The notes below the pieces were generated by a model. It worked only from the letters and a program-made list of their open reading frames with translations. It was not told the origin of the DNA and did not search any database. From assembly GCF_005938625.1 (NCBI RefSeq), contig NZ_VCNJ01000055.1, forward strand, positions 1 to 38,697: a stretch of 38,697 bases of DNA, read 5' to 3'. Shown here one piece after another: positions 32,698-38,697 of this stretch. Every line of letters begins with the position of its first letter. Positions within the stretch are counted from its first letter, which is position 1. The translations under genes were made by a program, and so were the position numbers. Source of the DNA: Pseudomonas fluorescens (GTDB taxonomy: Bacteria > Pseudomonadota > Gammaproteobacteria > Pseudomonadales > Pseudomonadaceae).

Positions 32698-33855
32698 ATG
32701 CGCGGCGCAGTGTTCCCATGGCGTGACGGCAACCGTTTCGAGCTGTTGATCGACGGCCCGCAATTCTTTCCGCGCATGCTGGAGCAGATCGCTGGCGCTC
32801 AAGAGCAGATCGAGCTTGAGCTGTATCTGGTCGAGGCGGGCGCCTGTGCCGAAACCATCGTCCAGGCGCTGGTACTGGCGGCCGAGCGTGGGGTGCGCGT
32901 GCGCTGCCTGTTCGACGATTACGGCAGCCTCGCGTTCACCCTCAATCTGCGCCAGCGTCTGACTCACGCTGGGGTCGAACTGCGTTTCTACAATCGGCTG
33001 AACTGGCGGCGCTGGGTCGGCAATTTTTACCGCGATCACCGCAAATTGCTGCTGGTTGATCAGCGTCTGGCCGTGGTCGGAGGCACCGGCGTCACCGATG
33101 AATTCTGGACCCCGGGCCATGACACCAGCGAGTGGCATGAAGTGATGGTCGAGATCAGCGGCCCGTTGGTCATCGACTGGCAATTGCTCTTCGACCGTCA
33201 GTGGATCGCCAACCGCTATCGCCGCGCCTGGCGCCCGGCCGCGCATTTCGGTCTGCCACGATTACCGCGCGTACCGGACAAGGGCGAGGGCATGGGCCGT
33301 GTGGCGTATGCCGACGCCCGCCAACATCGCGACATTCTGCAATCGCTGTTTCGCGCTTTGAACAGCGGGAAAAAACGCATCTGGATGGCCACGCCGTACT
33401 TCCTGCCGACCTGGAAAATCCGCCGCTCCCTGCGCAAGGCTGCGGCGCGCGGTGTCGACGTGCGGCTGCTGCTGACCGGGCCGCGTACCGATCACCCGTC
33501 GGTGCGTTACGCCGGGCATCGCTACTACCCGCGCCTGCTCAAGGCCGGTGTGCAGATCTTCGAATACCAGCCGTGTTTCCTGCACCTGAAAATGGTGCTG
33601 GTGGACGATTGGGTGAGCATCGGATCGTGCAACTTCGACCACTGGAACCTGCGCTTCAATCTGGAGGCGAATCTGGAGGCGCTGGATCCGTCGTTGACGG
33701 CAGCGGTAGAGGCGAGTTTTGTGAAGGACTTCGGGCTGAGTCAGCAAGTGAGTCTGGAAGAGTGGCAGCGCCGGCCGTTGTGGCGGCGGGTCAAGCAGCG
33801 GATCTGGGGATGGGTGGATCGGGTGGTGGTCAATATCCTCGACCGCCGCGGCTAG
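32698..33855 (+). CDS. clsB: Cardiolipin synthase B-like phospholipase D family protein
   Basis: A 385-residue protein with two HKD motifs: H114/K116/D121 (RDHRKLLLVD) and H296/K298/D303 (LHLKMVLVD). Each is followed by the typical Gly/Ser stretch (AVVGGTGVTDEF, SIGSCNFDHWN). Size and lack of a membrane helix fit ClsB, which makes cardiolipin from phosphatidylglycerol and another phospholipid. Other PLD-family transferases are possible, so the symbol is tentative. It starts one base after the yceI stop. Confidence 0.82.
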   Translation: MRGAVFPWRDGNRFELLIDGPQFFPRMLEQIAGAQEQIELELYLVEAGACAETIVQALVLAAERGVRVRCLFDDYGSLAFTLNLRQRLTHAGVELRFYNRLNWRRWVGNFYRDHRKLLLVDQRLAVVGGTGVTDEFWTPGHDTSEWHEVMVEISGPLVIDWQLLFDRQWIANRYRRAWRPAAHFGLPRLPRVPDKGEGMGRVAYADARQHRDILQSLFRALNSGKKRIWMATPYFLPTWKIRRSLRKAAARGVDVRLLLTGPRTDHPSVRYAGHRYYPRLLKAGVQIFEYQPCFLHLKMVLVDDWVSIGSCNFDHWNLRFNLEANLEALDPSLTAAVEASFVKDFGLSQQVSLEEWQRRPLWRRVKQRIWGWVDRVVVNILDRRG

Positions 33856-33872
33856 TCAGTCCCCTTAAACCA

Positions 33873-33964
33873 CTGTGGGAGCGAGCTTGCTCGCGAATGC
33901 GGCCTGACAGTCAACATCAATGTTGAATGTGATGGCCTCTTCGCGAGCAAGCTCGCTCCCACAG
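33873..33964. repeat. Paired REP palindrome, TGTGGGAGCGAGCTTGCTCGCGAA family
   Basis: Arms 33873-33897 and 33940-33964 are perfect 25-bp complements and each is itself a hairpin. The spacer contains TCAACATCAATGTTGA, another small hairpin. It lies between convergent clsB and bglX, the typical REPIN layout. Confidence 0.92.
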
Positions 33965-33985
33965 AGTTTTGCGGTGTTGTTGCGG

Positions 33986-36277
33986 TTACAGCAGTTCAAA
34001 GCTCTGCTGCGTCACGTCCTGCGAATCCAGGCCGATCTGCACGTTGAACTTGCCTGGCTCCGCCGCATATTTGAGCTGGGCGTTGTAGAACTTCAGGTCA
34101 TCCTCGCTGATGGTGAAGTGCACGACTTTCTGTTCGCCGGCCTTGAGCATGATTTTCTGGAAGTTCTTCAGTTCTTTCACCGGGCGAATCATCGAGCCGG
34201 TGACGTCCTGAATATACAACTGCACCACGGTTTCGCCGTCACGCTTGCCGGTGTTTTTCACCATGACGCTGGCGTCGAGCTTGCCGGTGGCGTTCAGGGT
34301 GGTCGACGACAGCGCCATGTCGCTCAGGGCGAATTGCGTGTAGCTCAGGCCATAACCGAACGGGAACAGCGGCCCGGTGGTGTCATCGAAATACTGCGAG
34401 GTGTAGTTGCCCGGTTTGCCCGGCGTGAACGGCCGGCCAATGCTCAGGTGGTTGTAGTAGGTCGGGATCTGACCCACGGAGCGCGGGAAGGTCACCGGCA
34501 ATTTGCCCGACGGGTTGTAGTCGCCGAACAGTACGTCAGCGATGGCGTTGCCGCCCTCGGTGCCGCTGAACCAGGTTTCCAGAATCGCGTCAGCCGACTG
34601 GTTCTCTTCGAGAATGGTCAGCGGACGGCCGTTCATCAACACCAGTACTAGCGGTTTGCCGGTGGCTTTCAGGGCACGGATCAACTCGCGCTGGTTTTCC
34701 GGGATGTTCAGGTCGGTGCGGCTGGAGGATTCGTGGGACATGCCACGGGACTCACCCACCGCAGCCACGATCACGTCAGCGTCCTTGGCGGCTTTTACCG
34801 CTTCGTCGATCAGCACGTTGGCCGGGCGCGGGTCATCGACCACTTCCGGCGCATCGAAGTTGAGGAAGTTCAGGTAGTCCAGCACCTTCTTGTCGCTGGT
34901 GATGTTGGCGCCACGGGCGTAGATCAGGTTCGCCTTGTCGCCGATCATCGAGCTCATGCCGTCGAACAGGGTCACCGATTGCGCGGGCTTACCCGCTGCT
35001 GCCCAACTGCCCATCATGTCGATCGGCGCTTTGGCCAACGGGCCGACCAGCATGACTTTTGCGTCTTTCTTCAGCGGCAGGGTTTCGTTCTGGTTCTTCA
35101 GCAGCACCAGGCTGCGGCGCGCGACCTCACGGGCCTCGGCGCGGTGCAGACGGCTTTCGGCGTAGGTGTCGGCCGGATCATCTTCAGCCTTGCCGATACG
35201 CAGGTACGGGTCCTTGAACAGGCCCATATCGTACTTGGCTGCGAGGACTTCGCGCACGGCGTTGTCGATGTCTTTCTGTTCGATCTCGCCGGACTTGAGC
35301 AGCCCCGGCAGCTCTTTGCCGTAGAGGGTGTCGTTCATGCTCATGTCGATGCCGGCCTTGATCGCCAGCTTCGCTGCTTCACGACCGTCGCGGGCGACGC
35401 CGTGCTTGATCAGTTCGAAAATCGCACCGTGGTCGCTGACCGCCAGGCCCTTGAAGCCCCAGTCGCGACGCAGTAGATCGTTCATCAGCCAGGTGTTGGC
35501 GGTGGCCGGAATGCCGTTGATCGAGTTCAACGCAACCATCACACCACCGGCGCCGGCATCAATCGCGGCGCGGTACGGCGGCAGGTAATCCTGATACATC
35601 TTCACCGGACTCATGTCGACGGTGTTGTAGTCGCGACCGCCCTCGACCGCGCCGTACAGGGCGAAGTGCTTGACGCTGGCCATGATGCTGTCAGCCGCGC
35701 TCGGGGTGGCGCCCTGATAGGCGCGAACCATGACGCCGGCGATGCGCGAGGTCAGGTAGGTGTCTTCACCGAAACCTTCGGAGCTGCGGCCCCAGCGCGG
35801 GTCGCGGGAAATATCGACCATCGGCGCGAAGGTGATGTCGAGGCTGTCGGCAGCAGCTTCTTTGGCGGCAACGCGGCCGGACTGGCCGATGGCGTCCATG
35901 TCCCAGCTCGAGGCGAGGGCCAGCGGAATCGGGAAAATCGTACGGTGACCGTGGATCACGTCGTACGCAAAAAACATCGGAATCTTCAGGCGGCTGCGCA
36001 TGGCCGCGTCCTGCATCGGACGGTTTTCCGGACGGGTGATCGAGTTGAACGTGCCGCCGATGTTGCCGGCAGCGATCTCTTTGCGGATCAGCTCGCGAGG
36101 CATTTCCGGGCCGATGCTGATCAGGCGCAACTGGCCGATCTTTTCATCGAGGGTCATCTGGTTCATCAGGTTGCTGATGAACGCGTCCTTGTTTTCCAGG
36201 GGTACCGGGGTCGTGGCGGCCAATACTTGATGACTGGCCAGGCTGACGAACAGACCCAGCAAACACAGCTTCTTCAT
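33986..36277 (-). CDS. bglX: Periplasmic beta-glucosidase, GH3 family
   Basis: A 763-residue secreted enzyme that hydrolyses beta-glucosides. The signal peptide covers about 1-20 (LCLLGLFVSLASHQVLA). The GH3 N-terminal barrel has K203-H204 (SVKHFALYGA), the nucleophile D282 (GLAVSDHGAI) and FAPMVDISRDPRWGR (150-164). A GH3 C-terminal domain follows (about 390-620), then a fibronectin-III-like domain (about 660-750, containing VQLYIQDVTGSMIRPVKELK). I chose the ATG at 36275-36277; the upstream version adds ten residues before the signal. It resembles E. coli BglX in length. It is a single gene. Confidence 0.93.
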   Translation of the reverse strand: MKKLCLLGLFVSLASHQVLAATTPVPLENKDAFISNLMNQMTLDEKIGQLRLISIGPEMPRELIRKEIAAGNIGGTFNSITRPENRPMQDAAMRSRLKIPMFFAYDVIHGHRTIFPIPLALASSWDMDAIGQSGRVAAKEAAADSLDITFAPMVDISRDPRWGRSSEGFGEDTYLTSRIAGVMVRAYQGATPSAADSIMASVKHFALYGAVEGGRDYNTVDMSPVKMYQDYLPPYRAAIDAGAGGVMVALNSINGIPATANTWLMNDLLRRDWGFKGLAVSDHGAIFELIKHGVARDGREAAKLAIKAGIDMSMNDTLYGKELPGLLKSGEIEQKDIDNAVREVLAAKYDMGLFKDPYLRIGKAEDDPADTYAESRLHRAEAREVARRSLVLLKNQNETLPLKKDAKVMLVGPLAKAPIDMMGSWAAAGKPAQSVTLFDGMSSMIGDKANLIYARGANITSDKKVLDYLNFLNFDAPEVVDDPRPANVLIDEAVKAAKDADVIVAAVGESRGMSHESSSRTDLNIPENQRELIRALKATGKPLVLVLMNGRPLTILEENQSADAILETWFSGTEGGNAIADVLFGDYNPSGKLPVTFPRSVGQIPTYYNHLSIGRPFTPGKPGNYTSQYFDDTTGPLFPFGYGLSYTQFALSDMALSSTTLNATGKLDASVMVKNTGKRDGETVVQLYIQDVTGSMIRPVKELKNFQKIMLKAGEQKVVHFTISEDDLKFYNAQLKYAAEPGKFNVQIGLDSQDVTQQSFELL

Positions 36278-36537
36278 GAATATTTTTCTCAAGGGCCCAA
36301 GCGGCAATGCAACGCCGGCCAGCCAAAATTTAGGGAGCGACTATTGTTGTTCGGGTACAGGCTCAAAGAAACAGAGCCAAAACGGCAGCCGACACTTGGC
36401 AGCATGATCACGCAGGGCACTTTTTAGCCCATTGCCCCGTCGTAATCCAGCGACGCGGCCGATTATGCCCCAAGAGCCCGCTGAGAATGTTTCGCGCTCG
36501 GTTTTTATAATGATATGTGCCAAGGAGCATCACTGCG

Positions 36538-37146
36538 ATGAATGCAAGTCCAACCTATCGCTCGCGTTTACAGGTCGCCACGCTGCTGGTGCTGGCCATG
36601 TTGCTGACCGCGTGCGGCATCAACAATATCCCGACCCTCGACGAACAGGCCAAGGCCGCGTGGGGCCAGGTGCAGAATCAGTACCAGCGCCGCGCGGACC
36701 TGATCCCCAATCTGGTGGAAACGGTAAAGGGTTATGCCAAGCATGAAGAGGAAACCCTGACGGCAGTGATCGAGGCTCGGGCGAAAGCCACGTCGATCCA
36801 GGTCGATGCCAGCACCCTCGACAACCCGGAAAAACTAAAGCAGTTCCAGCAGGCGCAGGATCAACTGACCGGTGCGTTGAGCCGCTTGATGGTGGTCTCA
36901 GAGCGCTACCCGGATCTGAAAGCCAACCAGAACTTCCTCGCCCTGCAATCGCAACTCGAGGGCACGGAAAACCGCATCGCCGTGGCGCGCCGCGATTTCA
37001 TTCTGGCGGTGCAGAAGTACAACACCGAGATCCGCACCTTCCCCGGCCGTCTCTGGCACAGCGTGATGTACAGCGATTTGCCGATCCGCGAAACCTTCGA
37101 AGCCACCACGCCGGATGCCGATAAGGCACCCCAGGTCAAATTCTGA
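36538..37146 (+). CDS. LemA-family lipoprotein
   Basis: A 202-residue LemA protein. The lipobox LTAC gives lipidated Cys26. The helical LemA domain includes AWGQVQNQYQRRADLIPNLV (about 41-60), ETVKGYAKHEEETLTAVIEA and the C-terminal RRDFILAVQKYNTEIRTFPG. The role of the family is unclear; in bacteria it is often next to TPM-domain genes, as here. The ATG at 36538 has AAGGAG upstream. It is followed by an inverted repeat and then two TPM genes on the same strand. Confidence 0.88.
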   Translation: MNASPTYRSRLQVATLLVLAMLLTACGINNIPTLDEQAKAAWGQVQNQYQRRADLIPNLVETVKGYAKHEEETLTAVIEARAKATSIQVDASTLDNPEKLKQFQQAQDQLTGALSRLMVVSERYPDLKANQNFLALQSQLEGTENRIAVARRDFILAVQKYNTEIRTFPGRLWHSVMYSDLPIRETFEATTPDADKAPQVKF

Positions 37147-37157
37147 GAACACACCTG

Positions 37158-37244
37158 TGTAGGAGCTGCCGAAGGCTGCGATCTTTTGACGTTGGTTGGT
37201 AAAAAAACAAGATCAAAAGATCGCAGCCTTCGGCAGCTCCTACA
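37158..37244. repeat. Inverted repeat, GATCGCAGCCTTCGGCAGCTC family, between lemA and tpm
   Basis: Perfect 32-bp arms (37158-37189 and 37213-37244) with a 23-nt spacer. It occupies nearly all of the space between the lemA stop and the next start at 37265. It may attenuate readthrough or stabilise the upstream mRNA end. Confidence 0.9.
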
Positions 37245-37264
37245 AGGGAACGCTGGGGGTATGC

Positions 37265-38020
37265 ATGCGTGTGTTGAAAATGGGCCTGGTGCTGATGCTG
37301 TGGCTGTTCGCCTTCAGCGCCCGGGCCGAGTTGACGTTCCCGGCGCTGAGCGGGCGCGTGGTGGACGAAGCGCAGATGATCGAGCCGTCGCTGCGTGCGC
37401 AACTGAGCCAGCAGTTGCAGGCCCACGAGCAGGCCACCGGCGAGCAACTGGTCGTGGTTACCGTGCCGGATTTGCAAGGCACAACCATTGAGGACTTCGG
37501 CGTTCAGCTCGGTCGACATTGGGCCATCGGTCAAAAGGACAAGAACAACGGTGCGCTGCTGATCGTTGCCCGTGACGAGCGCAAACTGCGTATCGAAGTC
37601 GGTTATGGCCTCGAAGACCGGCTGACCGACGCGCAAACGTCGGTGATCATCCATCAAGTCATAACCCCCGCGTTCAAGGCCGGCAACTTCAGCAAAGGCA
37701 TCAGCGATGGCGTGGCGGCGATGCTGGTGGTGCTGGGCGGAAATCCGCTCGACGAGCCATCGACGGTGTATGAATCCAGCGGTGATCCGTCCGATGATTT
37801 CATCTCGCGGCATCCGGCATTGTTCGTGTTTTTGGTGATGTTGTTCATCCTGACGGTGTTTGTCTGCCAGATGCTCGGTATCCTGCCTGCCGGCCGGGGT
37901 GGCTCCGGAGGAGGGGGCGGCTTCGGCGGTGGTGGCGGATTTGGCGGTGGCGGTGGAGGCGGGGGCTTCAGCGGCGGCGGGGGCAGTTTCGGCGGCGGTG
38001 GTTCGTCCGGCGGCTGGTGA
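37265..38020 (+). CDS. TPM-domain protein with Gly-rich tail (YgcG family)
   Basis: A 251-residue membrane protein. The signal peptide is about 1-21 (MGLVLMLWLFAFSARA). The TPM domain spans about 28-150 (GRVVDEAQMIEPSLRAQLSQ, GEQLVVVTVPDLQGTTIEDF, RKLRIEVGYGLEDRLTD). A membrane helix follows near 185-206. The C-terminal 40 or so residues are almost only Gly with Phe and Ser, ending SSGGW. This is the YgcG/Psb32-like layout. The biochemical role is not established; the TPM domain is thought to work with LemA in envelope homeostasis. I chose the ATG at 37265 (MRVLKMG). Confidence 0.85.
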   Translation: MRVLKMGLVLMLWLFAFSARAELTFPALSGRVVDEAQMIEPSLRAQLSQQLQAHEQATGEQLVVVTVPDLQGTTIEDFGVQLGRHWAIGQKDKNNGALLIVARDERKLRIEVGYGLEDRLTDAQTSVIIHQVITPAFKAGNFSKGISDGVAAMLVVLGGNPLDEPSTVYESSGDPSDDFISRHPALFVFLVMLFILTVFVCQMLGILPAGRGGSGGGGGFGGGGGFGGGGGGGGFSGGGGSFGGGGSSGGW

Positions 38021-38053
38021 TATCAGAAGAATAATGAGCAGGCACTTTCCAAC

Positions 38054-38671
38054 ATGGCACTACTGACCGAACACGAACAACGCAAAGTCGCCGAGGCGAT
38101 TGCCCGGGTCGAGCGCGATACCGACGCCGAACTGGTCACGGTGCTGGCGGCGCGCGCCGATGACTATGCGTACATCCCGTTGTTGTGGGCGAGCCTCCTG
38201 GCACTGGTGGTGCCGGGCGTCGTGCACTACCTGACTGGCTGGCTGACCCTGCGCAGTCTGCTGCTGGTGCAGTGGGGTGCGTTTATCGTGCTGTGCCTGC
38301 TGTTTCGTTTGCCGAAAATCACCACTCATTTGATACCGCGTCGCGTGCGGCACTGGCGCGCCTCGAACCTGGCGCGGCGACAGTTTCTTGAGCAGAACCT
38401 GCATCACACGGTGGGTAGCACCGGCATGCTGATTTTTGTCTGCGAGGCGGAGCGGTATGTGGAGATTCTGGTGGATGAAGGGATTTCCAAGCGGCTGGAT
38501 AACAAGAGTTGGGATGCGATTGTGGCGGCGTTTACCGAGCAGGTCAGGCAGGGGCGCACGTTGGAGGGGTTTGTGACGTGTATCGAGGCGTGTGGGGAAT
38601 TGCTGAAGGTTCATGTGCCGGTGACGCAGGTGAGGAATGAGTTGCCGAATCGGTTGATTGTGCTGGGGTAA
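38054..38671 (+). CDS. Second TPM-domain membrane protein
   Basis: A 205-residue protein with no signal peptide. The N-terminal part (LTEHEQRKVAEAIARVERDT, about 4-23) and the C-terminal EAERYVEILVDEGISKRLDN belong to a TPM domain split by two hydrophobic segments, about 45-65 and 68-88. It differs from the preceding protein in lacking a Gly-rich tail. It begins 33 bp after that gene, so the two are co-transcribed. The gene is complete; the window ends 26 bp after its stop. Confidence 0.85.
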   Translation: MALLTEHEQRKVAEAIARVERDTDAELVTVLAARADDYAYIPLLWASLLALVVPGVVHYLTGWLTLRSLLLVQWGAFIVLCLLFRLPKITTHLIPRRVRHWRASNLARRQFLEQNLHHTVGSTGMLIFVCEAERYVEILVDEGISKRLDNKSWDAIVAAFTEQVRQGRTLEGFVTCIEACGELLKVHVPVTQVRNELPNRLIVLG

Positions 38672-38697
38672 GACAAACCCTCACTGTAGAGACCGGT

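Overview
The window reads as chromosome of a Pseudomonas from the P. fluorescens group. The evidence is an emhABC/ttgABC-type RND pump with its conserved divergent operator, a XenB-type old yellow enzyme, an OprD-family porin, olsBA, and many Pseudomonas-type palindromic intergenic repeats (REP/REPIN-like). The species assignment rests on recognising protein families and repeats by eye, not on a search. Every large gene looks intact. I see no phage, insertion sequence, CRISPR array, rRNA or tRNA.

Layout. 1-857: a gene-free, repeat-rich stretch with composite repeats, a hexamer microsatellite and the terminator of the phosphate transporter. 858-2333 (-): Pit phosphate transporter. 2708-2908 (-): a small conserved-looking protein of unknown function, followed by a mostly gene-free 650 bp. 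3560-14604 (+): the complete protocatechuate branch of the beta-ketoadipate pathway in the order pcaR, pcaK, pcaI, pcaJ, pcaF, pcaH, pcaG, pcaT, pcaB, pcaD, pcaC. 14700-15506 (-): trans-aconitate methyltransferase. 15775-17034 (-): OprD-family porin. 17410-23177 (-) with 23444-24076 (+): tripartite multidrug pump and its TetR repressor. 24470-27051 (-): an arsR - MFS - xenB operon. 27222 onward: acyl-carrier-protein phosphodiesterase; olsBA for ornithine lipids (-); an acyl-CoA-dehydrogenase-like protein; a serine hydrolase with a small cysteine-containing partner; YceI and a ClsB-like phospholipase D; periplasmic beta-glucosidase (-); LemA and two TPM-domain proteins.

How the parts fit. PcaK and PcaT import aromatic acid and, probably, beta-ketoadipate. 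PcaHG opens the protocatechuate ring, PcaB, PcaC and PcaD carry the product to beta-ketoadipate, PcaIJ activates it with CoA and PcaF cleaves it to succinyl-CoA and acetyl-CoA. Three operator-like sites with the core TTCGATAA(T/A)CGC lie before pcaR, pcaK and pcaI. A fourth, sharing 17 of 17 bases with the pcaR site, lies 212 bp upstream of the OprD-family porin. This suggests the porin belongs to the PcaR regulon and is the outer-membrane entry for the same substrates. It is the most testable new inference here.

The intergenic spaces hold at least four families of inverted repeats. They often sit where two genes converge (pcaC/tam, acpH/olsA, clsB/bglX), and also between co-oriented genes (pcaK/pcaI, pcaG/pcaT, lemA/tpm). 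I found no clear-cut undescribed defence or mobile system. The most interesting leads are the PcaR-linked porin, a possible leader peptide before pcaK, a promoter-associated 39-codon ORF, the arsR-MFS-xenB operon and the composite repeat present in opposite orientation about 24 kb apart.
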